Shown: positions 44,797-53,197, numbered from the stretch's first letter. The stretch is 64,000 nt of DNA from Microbacterium sp. SORGH_AS_0862 (GCF_030818795.1 NZ_JAUTAY010000001.1:682001-746000); one strand, 5' to 3'. Notes: generated by a model from the letters alone, not told the origin. Made by a program: numbers and translations.

Positions 44797-46011
44797 TCAG
44801 GGGGCGGCGACCCAGCCCTCGGTCGTCGTGGCCGCCACGACCCGCCCACCGCGGATCACCAGACGGTCGGCCGGCGCCTCCGCGATCGCCTGCACGAGCG
44901 AGTCCGCCCGCACGGCGAGCAGGTCGGCGCGCGCACCGACGAGGACTCCCGCTTCCGGCAGCCCCATGACCTCGCGCGCCCCGGCGGAGACCGCGGTGTA
45001 CGCCTCGTCCGCCGTCAGGTGCGCGGCCACGACGAGGAGCATCGCAGTCTCGAGCGCGTCACCGCGGCCGAGCGGATTGAACGGGTCGCGTACGTTGTCC
45101 GCACCGGCGGCGAACCGCGCGCCCGCCCCCAGGAGCGTCCGGGCAGGCGCGATGCCGCGCGGGGTCGCGACGGGGACGCCCCACCCCTGCAGCGACAGGT
45201 TCGTGATCGGGTTGGCGATGATGCCCACCCCCGACGCGACGACCTCCGCGATCACCTCGTCGCGCACCGGCTCATCGAGGGTGCCGAGCCGCACACAGTG
45301 ACCCGCGGAACGGTTCTGCGACCAGCCACGGGTGCGGCGCGCGTAGGCGTCGAGGGTCACGGCTGCCGCAAGCCCCTCATCCGTGTGCAGATCGACGGGC
45401 ACGCCGCGGCGCTCGGCGACATCGAGCAGCCGGTGGAGATCGGCGATCGGGTCGTCGGCGAGGTGGGAGGCTCCGCCGACGGCGTCGGCACCCGCATCCA
45501 ACGCCGCCTCCAGGTGCGCGGTCGGGACGTCGGGACCGGCGAGGGCGACGATCTCGATGTCCACGAGAGCGGCCAGCTCTTCCCGGATCGAGACGAGAGC
45601 TTCGACGCCGCGAAGGGGCGCGTCGCCCAGCAGCACGTCGACGTGCGTGCGGATGGCGGTGGTGCCGTTGCGCAGCATCCGGAGCACCTGCGTGCGAGCC
45701 CGTTCGGTGACGTCGGCGACGGTCATCGTCTCGGCGTACACGCGCCAGGCGGCGATGGCCGCGCGGAGATCGCCCATGGGCGAGCGGATGGCGTCCCAGC
45801 TGAGCGCCTTGTCGAGGTGCGCGTGAGGCTCGGCCGCCGCGCCCAGCAGCATGTAGCCGGACAGATCGTGCGCGCCGGTCGCGGGGACGGCGGTCGCGGG
45901 CGTCACGGCGGCGATCCGGCCGTCGGCGATCGTGACGTCGACGCGGGAGCCGTCCGCGAGCGTGGCACCCGCGATCCGATCGATCATCGTGATCTGCGGC
46001 GACTCGGTCAT
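44797..46011 (-). CDS. Amidohydrolase, cytosine deaminase-like
   Basis: Metal-dependent amidohydrolase of the CodA-like group, 404 residues. Metal motifs: AEPHAHLDKALSWD (about 60-73, H-x-H), TAIRTHVDV, PVDLHTDEG (about 205-213), the HC of SAGHCVRLG and the catalytic D in FAAGADNVRDPFNP (about 302-315). All expected ligands are present, so the enzyme should be active on a cyclic amide or aminopyrimidine. It sits between the FAD oxidase operon and a divergent reductase gene, making a local heterocycle-degradation cluster likely. Confidence 0.87.
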   Translation of the reverse strand: MTESPQITMIDRIAGATLADGSRVDVTIADGRIAAVTPATAVPATGAHDLSGYMLLGAAAEPHAHLDKALSWDAIRSPMGDLRAAIAAWRVYAETMTVADVTERARTQVLRMLRNGTTAIRTHVDVLLGDAPLRGVEALVSIREELAALVDIEIVALAGPDVPTAHLEAALDAGADAVGGASHLADDPIADLHRLLDVAERRGVPVDLHTDEGLAAAVTLDAYARRTRGWSQNRSAGHCVRLGTLDEPVRDEVIAEVVASGVGIIANPITNLSLQGWGVPVATPRGIAPARTLLGAGARFAAGADNVRDPFNPLGRGDALETAMLLVVAAHLTADEAYTAVSAGAREVMGLPEAGVLVGARADLLAVRADSLVQAIAEAPADRLVIRGGRVVAATTTEGWVAAP

Positions 46012-46115
46012 GGTGCTCTCTCTCCGGCGCTGTCCGGCGCCAGCGCCGACCGTATCCGTCGCGCATTTCCCGCCGGTAACGCACCCGTCGTCATCTGCTC
46101 GTCACACGGGCCGAT

Positions 46116-46121
46116 TAGCGT
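46116..46121 (+). promoter_or_regulatory. -10 box of the PDR-type reductase gene
   Basis: TAGCGT, eight bases before the GTG at 46130, without an intervening ribosome site. Confidence 0.5.
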
Positions 46122-46129
46122 GGCGCGCT

Positions 46130-47107
46130 GTGAGTTACTTCAGCGACGTCGAACGCGATCTCGTCGTGGTGGAGCGCACCGCGCTCACCGGCGACATCTT
46201 CGCCTTCGATCTGGCGTCTCCGAACGGGCGTGATCTGCCCGCCTGGACCCCCGGCTCCCACCTCGATGTGATCCTCCCGGATGCCGACGGCACCGGCCCG
46301 GTGGAACGCCAGTACTCGCTGTGCGGCGACACCGCAGAGCGTGGCCGGTGGCGCATCGCCGTGCTGCGCGAGACCGGTGGGCGCGGCGGATCGGTGCGCG
46401 TGCACGACGAGCTCGCGGTCGGCGCACGCGTACGCGTCCGCGGTCCCCGCAACCACTTCCCGTTCGAGGTCACCCCCGGCACGAGCTACCGGTTCGTGGC
46501 GGGTGGGATCGGCATCACGGCGATCCGAGCGATGGCCGTCGCGGCGGAGGCCGCCGGTGCCCGGTGGGAGCTGGACTACGCCGGGCGCACGCGGTCCGGT
46601 ATGGCCTTCGCGACGGAGCTCGCCGACGCCTTCGGCGACCGCGTTCGCATCCATGCCGCCGACGAGGGCGCTCGCCTCGACATCGACGCGCTGACGGCGT
46701 CCCTCGACGACCGCACAGCGGTGTTCGCGTGCGGCCCGAAGCGGATGCTGGACGCCCTGGATGCGGGCGTGGACGAGCGCGCGCTGCACGTGGAGCGCTT
46801 CGAGGCGAAGGAGTTCGGGGAGCCGGTGTGGCCGGGCCCGTTCGAGGTGGAGCTGGCGATGAGCGGCGACGTCGTCGTGGTCTCGCCCGAGCAGTCGGTG
46901 CTCGACGCGATCCGCGAGCAGTCGCCCGACACCCTCGTGCTGTCGAGCTGCCGCCGTGGCACCTGCGGCACGTGCGAGGTCCCGGTACTCGAGGGCGACA
47001 TCGAGCACCGGGACTCGGTGCTCACTCCGATCGAGCAGCGCGATTCGACCGTCATGATGGTCTGCGTCTCGCGCGCGGCGTGCGAACGGATCGTGCTCGA
47101 TCTCTGA
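46130..47107 (+). CDS. Ferredoxin-linked oxygenase reductase (PDR/VanB type)
   Basis: Phthalate-dioxygenase-reductase-like protein, 325 residues: flavin domain with RQYSLCG (about 47-53), NAD domain starting FVAGGIGITAIRAM (about 123-136) with CGPKRMLDAL, and a C-terminal plant-type 2Fe-2S domain, SSCRRGTCGTCEVPVLEG plus a final C in MMVCVSRA. It carries electrons from NAD(P)H to a Rieske oxygenase or demethylase. No oxygenase component is in the window, so its partner is elsewhere. The GTG start fits the leaderless -10 box; the longer frame begins in the opposite gene. Confidence 0.9.
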   Translation: MSYFSDVERDLVVVERTALTGDIFAFDLASPNGRDLPAWTPGSHLDVILPDADGTGPVERQYSLCGDTAERGRWRIAVLRETGGRGGSVRVHDELAVGARVRVRGPRNHFPFEVTPGTSYRFVAGGIGITAIRAMAVAAEAAGARWELDYAGRTRSGMAFATELADAFGDRVRIHAADEGARLDIDALTASLDDRTAVFACGPKRMLDALDAGVDERALHVERFEAKEFGEPVWPGPFEVELAMSGDVVVVSPEQSVLDAIREQSPDTLVLSSCRRGTCGTCEVPVLEGDIEHRDSVLTPIEQRDSTVMMVCVSRAACERIVLDL

Positions 47108-47121
47108 GTGCGCCACGCCCG

Positions 47122-48432
47122 TCACCGACCGACCCGTGTGCGTAGCCGTTCGACGATGTCGCGCTCGTCGCCGCTCACGAGACGGTAGTCGCTCACGACC
47201 ACACGGCCAGCGACGATCACGTGGCGTGGCCGGCGCCCGGGGGCGGTCCAGAGCAGCCCCGCCACGGGGTCCGCGACGCCCGCATCCGCCACCGAGTCCA
47301 CGTCCCACACGCACACATCTGCGGCGGCTCCGGGCCTCAGATGACCGAGTTCGGGCCGACCGAGCCCTGCCGCCGAGCCCGCGGTCGCCATCTCCAGCAC
47401 GTCACGCGCGTCGAGCTGCGGACCCACGAGCGCCGAGACCTGCAGGGCCAGCCGCGCGTCGGCCAGCAGGTGCCCGGCGTCGTTGGAGCCACCGCCGGAC
47501 GTGCCGAGCCCCACCTCGATGCCTGTTTCCCGCATCCGTGCGACGGGGGCGATTCCCCATCCCATCGGCACGTCGCAACCGGGGGCATGCGTCGCTGCGA
47601 CCCCCGCCGCGGCCAGGCGGTCGATCTCGGTGTCGGTCACATCGCACAGGTGGGCGATCGTGACATCGGGCGCGAGCCAGCCCCACTCCTCCAGCAGGTC
47701 CAGGGGTCGCCGGCCGTAGCGATCCAACGCGATCTGCGTGTCGACCTGCTCGTTCGCCTGCGTGCGACGGCGGAGGCCGTACTCGTGCGCGACGGCACCG
47801 AGCGCACGGAAGGTCTCCTCCCCGTCGGAGTGCACGCCCGCCGGCCCCACCGCGAGCTGCAGCATCCCGTCTGAGCTCACCCCGCCCGCATCCGGCGTGA
47901 GGAAGTGGGCGGCGATGGCACGCGCGCTCGCTTCGGCCGCTTCGGGGGCGTCCCGGGCCGAGCCACGGACGAAGACGAGCCTGGCGCCGAGCTCCGCGGC
48001 CGCATCCGCTATGGACCGGGCGATCGCGACCGTGTCGTCGACGGGATGCGGTGAGCGCGACGGATCCGGCCAGTTGAGCTGGTGATCGGCCACCGTCGTC
48101 ACCCCGCTCAGCAGCGACTCGGCGATGCCTGCGGCGGCCGTGGCGCCGGTCAGGGAGGCGTCGATGCCGGCGCCCGCATATGCCGCGGCCATCGCCGGCA
48201 GCCAGTCCCGCATGGGCACGCCGCGGGTTCCGGGCAGCGTGCGGAAGCCGGTCTGCAGGAGGTGGTGGTGCGCATTGATGAGCCCCGGTGTCACGACGCA
48301 GCCGGACACGTCGAGCTGCTCGCCCGGTGCCTCGGCCGCCGCCGACACCACGGCGCCGTCGAGAACGAGGTTGCCGTCGCGCTCCGTGCGACGGTCGACG
48401 AGGATGCGGCGCGCGCCGCGCAGGGTGAGCAT
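47122..48432 (-). CDS. Amidohydrolase, 8-oxoguanine deaminase-like, altered active site
   Basis: Amidohydrolase-fold protein of 436 residues, most like 8-oxoguanine and related aminoheterocycle deaminases by its VTPGLINAHHHLLQT motif (about 47-61) and the GSNDAGHLLADARLAL stretch. Two expected catalytic positions differ: the strand-5 H-x-x-E reads TQANEQ (H to Q) and the GLGVDGSASND motif reads GLGTSGGGSND (D to S). The H of TIAHLCD is kept. It may have a changed metal site or substrate, or be a degenerate paralogue. It ends convergently with the reductase gene. Confidence 0.8.
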   Translation of the reverse strand: MLTLRGARRILVDRRTERDGNLVLDGAVVSAAAEAPGEQLDVSGCVVTPGLINAHHHLLQTGFRTLPGTRGVPMRDWLPAMAAAYAGAGIDASLTGATAAAGIAESLLSGVTTVADHQLNWPDPSRSPHPVDDTVAIARSIADAAAELGARLVFVRGSARDAPEAAEASARAIAAHFLTPDAGGVSSDGMLQLAVGPAGVHSDGEETFRALGAVAHEYGLRRRTQANEQVDTQIALDRYGRRPLDLLEEWGWLAPDVTIAHLCDVTDTEIDRLAAAGVAATHAPGCDVPMGWGIAPVARMRETGIEVGLGTSGGGSNDAGHLLADARLALQVSALVGPQLDARDVLEMATAGSAAGLGRPELGHLRPGAAADVCVWDVDSVADAGVADPVAGLLWTAPGRRPRHVIVAGRVVVSDYRLVSGDERDIVERLRTRVGR

Positions 48433-48496
48433 GACGCGATCGTCTCAGTCGCAGATCACCGGCACGTTACCGCGGGCGATGCCCTAGGCTGCCGCC

Positions 48497-48577
48497 ATGA
48501 CGATCCCGGTCTCCGACGACCCGCGCGGCGCGGTGCTCTTCGGCGATCACTCGTACCGAGCCGATCTGTATCAGTGA
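48497..48577 (+). CDS. 26-residue leaderless small ORF upstream of SAH-hydrolase-like gene
   Basis: ATG at 48497 follows TAGGCT by six bases with no ribosome site, exactly the leaderless pattern of neighbouring genes. It encodes 26 residues, acidic and unremarkable, ending DLYQ before a TGA. The next gene starts 53 bases downstream with only a weak ribosome site. It may be a regulatory leader peptide or a small protein; I do not recognise it. The promoter appears real even if the peptide is not functional. Confidence 0.45.
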   Translation: MTIPVSDDPRGAVLFGDHSYRADLYQ

Positions 48578-48630
48578 CGCGTGCGGTCGACGCCGCACGC
48601 CCTCTTCTCACTCGATCGATCGGAATCCCC

Positions 48631-49761
48631 ATGTCTTCCTCTCGCTACCCGACCCTGCCCGCGCCCGGCCTCGACTGGGCCGAGACGCACATGCCCCTGA
48701 CCCGCACCGCCGTGCACGAGCTCGCTCGCGTGTTCGGCGGGCTCCGCATCTCGATGTGCCTGCACGTCGAACCCAAGACCGCCGTCCTCGTCCGGCTGCT
48801 TGCCGCCGCCGGCGCAGACATCTCCCTCACCGGCTCCCCCGGGACGACGCGCGACGACACGGTGGAGGACCTCCGCCGCGCGGGCGTCACCGTGCACGCG
48901 GCGCGGGATGACGCGGCTCCCCGTGTCGCCGATGTCCTTGCGCACGACCCCCATCTGATCCTCGACAACGGCGGGGACCTCTTCCTCGCCGTCCTCGACG
49001 GGTACCCCGCACCGAGCCTCATCGGCGGCACCGAGGAGACCACGACGGGCGGCATCCTGCTGCGCCGTCGCGCCGACGCTGTGCGCCATCCGGTCATCGT
49101 CATCAACGACAGCCCGCTCAAGCTGCTCGTCGAGAATCGCTTCGGGGTGGGCCAGTCCGTCGTTCAGGGCTTCATGAACGCCACGAACCTCATGGTCCCC
49201 GGGGCGAGAGCCACCGTGCTCGGCTACGGGCCGTGCGGCCGGGGCACCGCCCAGACGCTGCGCCAGCTCGGCGCGCTCGTGACAGTCGTGGACACCGACC
49301 CCTACCGAGCGCTGGAGGCGTCGCTCGAGGGTTTCATCGTCGCCGACATGACTCGCGCGCTGTCCAACGCGCAGCTGCTCTTTCTCGCCACGGGCGCTCC
49401 CGGAGTGGTGGGCGCCGCCGAGATCGCGCACTTGCCCGACGGAGTGTGCATCGCGGGCGTCGGCCACCACGCCTGGGAGATGGAGCTTGCAGCCCTCGGC
49501 TCACCCGTGGCGTCGGAGGCGTACCACGCGAGTTACACGACAGCGGACGGTCGGACGATCCACGTCGTCGCCGACAACCGGATGGTGAATCTCGTCGCCG
49601 GACTCGGCAACCCGATCGAGGCGATGGATCTCGGCCTCACCCTGCAGGCGCGCTCCCTCGCAGCGGTCGCGCAGGGTCTCGCCGCCGACGGCGTGCACGG
49701 CGTGCCCGACGACATCGATCGGCGCGTGGCCAGCGATTTCCTCACCGCGAGGACCGACTGA
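48631..49761 (+). CDS. S-adenosylhomocysteine hydrolase-like NAD-binding protein, short form
   Basis: Divergent member of the adenosylhomocysteinase family, 376 residues against about 430-480 for the true enzyme. Kept: LHVEPKTAVLVRLL, GGTEETTTGG, catalytic-lysine region NDSPLKLLVENRFG, NAD loop VLGYGPCGRGTAQTL (about 188-202) and GVGHHAWEMEL. Changed: the motif normally SKFDN reads LLVEN (D to E), the GHP of the adenosine site reads GNP, and the whole C-terminal tail ending in HYRY is missing. It probably uses NAD but may act on another nucleoside-like substrate. It is divergent from the 8-oxoguanine deaminase-like gene. Confidence 0.8.
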   Translation: MSSSRYPTLPAPGLDWAETHMPLTRTAVHELARVFGGLRISMCLHVEPKTAVLVRLLAAAGADISLTGSPGTTRDDTVEDLRRAGVTVHAARDDAAPRVADVLAHDPHLILDNGGDLFLAVLDGYPAPSLIGGTEETTTGGILLRRRADAVRHPVIVINDSPLKLLVENRFGVGQSVVQGFMNATNLMVPGARATVLGYGPCGRGTAQTLRQLGALVTVVDTDPYRALEASLEGFIVADMTRALSNAQLLFLATGAPGVVGAAEIAHLPDGVCIAGVGHHAWEMELAALGSPVASEAYHASYTTADGRTIHVVADNRMVNLVAGLGNPIEAMDLGLTLQARSLAAVAQGLAADGVHGVPDDIDRRVASDFLTARTD

Positions 49762-49783
49762 GTCGCGTGGCGGCGGGCGCAGC

Positions 49784-49853
49784 CACAACTCAGTCAGAAG
49801 CCGCATCCGTCGAATCGGATCCGGCCGGAAGCAGCCCGCTCGACTGAGTTGTG
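49784..49853. repeat. Palindromic element, family D
   Basis: A 70-bp element with perfect 12-bp ends CACAACTCAGTC and GACTGAGTTGTG; the interior holds an imperfect inner pairing (CCGCATCCG/CGGATCCGG). It is in the convergent junction between the SAH-hydrolase-like gene and tetR. Confidence 0.82.
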
Positions 49854-49888
49854 CGCCGGCGGTGGACGCTCGGGCCCCTCGTCGCCGA

Positions 49889-50518
49889 TCAGCCGTTGTG
49901 GCTCGACGGAGCGTCGGAGAGCACCCCTGCGAGGGTCTGATCGACCGCCGCCCGGCAGAACTGCGCCGCGGCAGCGGGGGCGACGGCGGGATCGGGCGCG
50001 AAACCCATGAGCGCCCCCACCAGCATGGCGCCGGTGATCGAGAGCAGCAGAGCGTCCGGGTCACAATCCCCTGCCAGTTCGCCCCGCCTGACAGCCTGCT
50101 CGACGAGATCGCGGTTCTGCGTGTGGATGACCTCGCGCAGGCGATCGAAGTACCGGTCGAACAGCTCGGGCTGCGTCTGGCGCTCGGCACTCACGCGCAG
50201 GATGAATGTCCCCTGCTCGGATTGCACGAGCCGAAGCGTCGCGAGCGCGATCTCGAACAACTGCTCGCGGATACCGGAGTCGGATCTATGGGCGGGCACC
50301 AAGACGTGCGAGCCGAGGACGTCGCGCATCAGTTCTTCCGCGGACGACCAACGGCGGTAGATCGCGGGCTTGCCCACGCCGGCCTCGCGCGCGATGGCCT
50401 CGAAGGTGAAGCCTGCTCTTCCCGCGCGGATGTACACGCGCTGCGCGGCGAGGAGCACTTTCGCGCCGATCTCGGGGTCGCGGGGGCGCCCGCTCTGACG
50501 ATCCACTCCTGCGCTCAC
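49889..50518 (-). CDS. TetR family transcriptional regulator
   Basis: Repressor of 209 residues. The helix-turn-helix is FEAIAREAGVGKPAIYRRW (about 39-57), preceded by KVLLAAQRVYIRAGRAGFT; the C-terminal half is the helical ligand-binding and dimerisation domain. The GTG at 50518 follows GGGGGAGG; longer frames run into the intergenic promoter region. It is divergent from the MpaB-family oxygenase, with a palindromic site overlapping that gene's probable transcription start, so it likely represses it. Confidence 0.88.
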   Translation of the reverse strand: MSAGVDRQSGRPRDPEIGAKVLLAAQRVYIRAGRAGFTFEAIAREAGVGKPAIYRRWSSAEELMRDVLGSHVLVPAHRSDSGIREQLFEIALATLRLVQSEQGTFILRVSAERQTQPELFDRYFDRLREVIHTQNRDLVEQAVRRGELAGDCDPDALLLSITGAMLVGALMGFAPDPAVAPAAAAQFCRAAVDQTLAGVLSDAPSSHNG

Positions 50519-50623
50519 ACCCTCCCCCGGTCTCGGCTCGACCCTCACGATACCGACAAGTGCGCCCGGTCGAAGCGGCCACGGAGGTCGCATCCGACTC
50601 TTGCGCATGCATCGCGCCGACGC

Positions 50624-50629
50624 TAATCT
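50624..50629 (+). promoter_or_regulatory. -10 box of the MpaB-family gene
   Basis: TAATCT; transcription would start around 50636, giving a 40-base leader that contains the AAAGGAG ribosome site. Confidence 0.5.
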
Positions 50630-50635
50630 CCGTTT

Positions 50636-50652
50636 CGTACGGTTCACGTACG
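50636..50652. promoter_or_regulatory. Palindromic TetR-type operator
   Basis: CGTACG-GTTCA-CGTACG, perfect 6-bp arms with a 5-bp centre, starting at the predicted transcription start of the oxygenase gene and 118 bases from the tetR start. Confidence 0.65.
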
Positions 50653-50675
50653 TAATTGCGACAAAGGAGTCTCAC

Positions 50676-51773
50676 ATGGACACGACTGCTGCGCCGGTCG
50701 ATTCGGGATCGGCAGGGCTGGTCCTCACCGAAGAGCTGCTACTCGGGGATGCCGCCCGGTGGCGCCGGTTCGGTGAGGTCGTCCCGGCCGGCCACTCGCA
50801 GAAGCCGGACGGATCCCCCGACTACGGTCTCTTCGGCCCCGGCTCGATCGCGTGGGAGGTGATCTTGCACCCGGCGACCATCGTCTTCGAGACCGCCGCC
50901 CAGGGCACCGTGCAGTTCATGTACAAGCCGATCACCGCGGGGATCCGCGACGCTGATCCGATCTCGCGTCGGGCGCGATCCGGACGATTCACGATGTTCG
51001 AGTTCTTCGAGCGGTTCCAGCGCAACTCCGGCATGCACGCACCCATGTGGCTCGGCGACACGACCACGGCGACGAAGATGGCGGCGCACCTCCATCGCAT
51101 CCACGGCCACGTTCACGGCGATGTCATCGACCCTGAAGATCCTTCGCTGGGCGGCTACGCCGCGGCCGAACCGCGGGATGCGATGTGGGCCGCCATCACC
51201 GAGATGCACGCGATGCTCTTCGTCTACGAGAAGCTCGCCTGGCACGGCGACGAGCCCCCGCACGCGCTCACGGAGACCCAGCGCGACCAGTACGTGCGCG
51301 AGATGAGCGCGTACCTGCGCCTCGTCGGGGCGGAGGAGTCGGAGATCCCCCGCAACATGGCCGATCTTGACGCACTCTACGACACCTACAGTCCGTACTT
51401 CGGGATGCGAGAGAGCGTCTTCCGCGACCGCGAGACGGGCATCCACATGATCCAGCAGTACAAGCTGGTGGGCCAGCGGAACTGGCATCCCAGCCATGCG
51501 CTCGCCACAGATGCACTGACCGAGGTGTACGAGCAGTGGCACGACGTCATGAACGCCGCCCTGCCTGAGCGGCTGCAGCGGGCCGCAGGCCTTACCGCCG
51601 AGCAGGTGGCCAAGTCCGACGACGTGCTCCGACGCAGAGAGCACGATATCCGTGACATCCAGAACGCTGCCAACGAGGCACGCATCATGCGCCTGCTCTG
51701 GGGGCCCGATGGCGTTGAGCTCATCGAGAACGCCCGCCGGCTCCATCGGGACGTCGGACTCAAGGCAGCCTGA
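50676..51773 (+). CDS. Oxygenase MpaB family protein (DUF2236)
   Basis: Probable haem-dependent oxygenase of the DUF2236 family, 365 residues, related to fungal MpaB and to rubber-degrading latex clearing protein. Seen: LFGPGSIAWEVILHPATIVFE (residues about 49-69), the histidine-rich MAAHLHRIHGHVHGD (about 129-143) and WAAITEMHAMLFVYEKLA. The family cleaves C=C bonds in prenyl chains in characterised cases; the substrate here is unknown. An AAAGGAG site precedes the ATG. The short gap to arsR suggests one transcript controlled by the divergent TetR. Confidence 0.87.
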   Translation: MDTTAAPVDSGSAGLVLTEELLLGDAARWRRFGEVVPAGHSQKPDGSPDYGLFGPGSIAWEVILHPATIVFETAAQGTVQFMYKPITAGIRDADPISRRARSGRFTMFEFFERFQRNSGMHAPMWLGDTTTATKMAAHLHRIHGHVHGDVIDPEDPSLGGYAAAEPRDAMWAAITEMHAMLFVYEKLAWHGDEPPHALTETQRDQYVREMSAYLRLVGAEESEIPRNMADLDALYDTYSPYFGMRESVFRDRETGIHMIQQYKLVGQRNWHPSHALATDALTEVYEQWHDVMNAALPERLQRAAGLTAEQVAKSDDVLRRREHDIRDIQNAANEARIMRLLWGPDGVELIENARRLHRDVGLKAA

Positions 51774-51778
51774 GCGCC

Positions 51779-52078
51779 ATGGCCACCGGGATGGCGGACG
51801 TGTTCCGTGCACTCGCTCATGAAGATCGACTCGCCATGCTCGAGCATCTGCGGTGCGCGCGCCGTGGACAGGCGGGCGTGCTCGAACTCGCCGAGGCGAG
51901 CGGCATCAGCCGATTCGCCGCGTCGCACCATCTCGGCGTTCTCCGCGCCGCTGACCTGATCGTGATGAGCAAACAGTCCCACCGGCATCTGCATCGTGTG
52001 GATGGGACGGCGCTGCGCGCGATCGAGGATTGGGCCTACCGCTTCGACCCGCAGGAGAACACCGCCCATACGGCGTGA
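51779..52078 (+). CDS. ArsR family transcriptional regulator
   Basis: Small winged-helix regulator, 99 residues. The core is VFRALAHEDRLAMLEHL followed by the recognition part VLELAEASGISRFAASHHLGVLRAADLI (about 38-65). No cysteine pair for metal sensing is visible, so it is probably not a metal sensor. It starts five bases after the oxygenase gene and is likely co-transcribed. Ends before a palindromic element in the convergent junction with folD. Confidence 0.87.
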   Translation: MATGMADVFRALAHEDRLAMLEHLRCARRGQAGVLELAEASGISRFAASHHLGVLRAADLIVMSKQSHRHLHRVDGTALRAIEDWAYRFDPQENTAHTA

Positions 52079-52089
52079 GGGCACAGACT

Positions 52090-52160
52090 GCACGGCTCAG
52101 GCGGAATCTCGCATCTGCGCACGACGGATGCGGGCGGCACCCGATCCGCCTGAGCTGTGC
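52090..52160. repeat. Palindromic element, family E
   Basis: A 71-bp element with 16-bp ends GCACGGCTCAGGCGGA and TCCGCCTGAGCTGTGC pairing at 15 of 16 positions; the interior carries one GGATGCGG word. It lies between the convergent arsR and folD genes. Confidence 0.84.
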
Positions 52161-52174
52161 CGGGCACTGGCCGG

Positions 52175-53059
52175 TCAGAGACCCGCGGCGCGCTCCGCGG
52201 CCTCGACGACGTTCGTGAGCAGCAGGGCCACGGTCATGGGCCCCACGCCGCCGGGGTTCGGCGACACGTAACCGGCGACCTCCACGACGTCGGGGTGCAC
52301 GTCGCCGTAGACGATGCTCTTGCCCGTCTCCGGATGCGTCTCACGCGTGACGCCGACATCCAGCACGGCGACGCCCGCGCGCAGGTGCTCGGCCCGAACG
52401 AGGTGCTTGACGCCGGCGGCCGCGACCACGACGTCCGCCTGGGCGAGGTGGAACGGGAGGTCCGCCGTACCGGTGTGGGTCAGGGTCACCGTGGCGTTGA
52501 TGTCGCGGCGCGTCAGCAGGAGTCCGATCGAGCGGCCGATCGTGACGCCGCGGCCGACGACCACGACGTGCTTGCCGGCCAGGTCGTAGCCGTTGCGCTG
52601 CAGCAGCTCGATGACACCGCGCGGCGTGCACGGCAGCGGCGAGGTGATCGGGGTGTTCACGTTCAGCACGAGACGGCCGAGGTTGGTGGGGTGCAGTCCG
52701 TCGGCGTCCTTGTCGGGGTCGATCCGCTCGAGGATGCGATCCGTGTCGAGATGCTTCGGCAGCGGCAGCTGCACGATGTACCCGTGACAGGTCGGGTCGG
52801 CGTTGAGCTCGTCGATCAATGCCTCGACGTCCTCCTGCGTGGCGTCCGCCGGCAGCTCCCGCTGGATCGAGTTCATCCCGATCGCGACGGACTGCTTGTG
52901 CTTCATGCCCACGTACAGCTGCGAGGCAGGGTCGGCCCCCACGAGCACCGTGGCGATGCCGGGGACCACGCCGCGTTCGGCCAGTGCCGCCACGCGCGCG
53001 GTGAGTTCTTCCTTGATCGCGGCCGCGGTGCGGACGCCGTCGAGTGTGATCGCGGTCAT
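52175..53059 (-). CDS. folD: Methylenetetrahydrofolate dehydrogenase/cyclohydrolase
   Basis: Bifunctional one-carbon enzyme interconverting methylene-, methenyl- and formyl-tetrahydrofolate with NADP, 294 residues. Seen: [20 protein letters not shown] with catalytic Y and K (about 37-56), [10 protein letters not shown], and the NADP region [17 protein letters not shown] plus [13 protein letters not shown] at the C-terminus. It follows glyA on the same strand but behind a terminator, so it probably has its own promoter. The two genes together supply one-carbon units for purine and methionine synthesis. Confidence 0.96.
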   Translation of the reverse strand: MTAITLDGVRTAAAIKEELTARVAALAERGVVPGIATVLVGADPASQLYVGMKHKQSVAIGMNSIQRELPADATQEDVEALIDELNADPTCHGYIVQLPLPKHLDTDRILERIDPDKDADGLHPTNLGRLVLNVNTPITSPLPCTPRGVIELLQRNGYDLAGKHVVVVGRGVTIGRSIGLLLTRRDINATVTLTHTGTADLPFHLAQADVVVAAAGVKHLVRAEHLRAGVAVLDVGVTRETHPETGKSIVYGDVHPDVVEVAGYVSPNPGGVGPMTVALLLTNVVEAAERAAGL

Positions 53060-53158
53060 TGTCGTCTCCTCTTCGAGCCCGCCCCGAGCACGCGCCGATC
53101 TGCGCGATGAGCGCAGGGTCGCGACCGAGGGTACTCAATCACTATGCACGTAGGGATA

Positions 53159-53191
53159 CGGATGCGGCAACACCCGGTGTTGCCGCATCCG
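53159..53191 (-). terminator. glyA terminator built from an inverted GGATGCGG pair
   Basis: CGGATGCGGCAACA and its exact complement (14-bp arms, extendable to 16) begin seven bases after the glyA stop on the minus strand. There is no U-tract. Each arm contains the octamer that is over-represented across the window. Confidence 0.8.
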
Positions 53192-53197
53192 TTCCGA

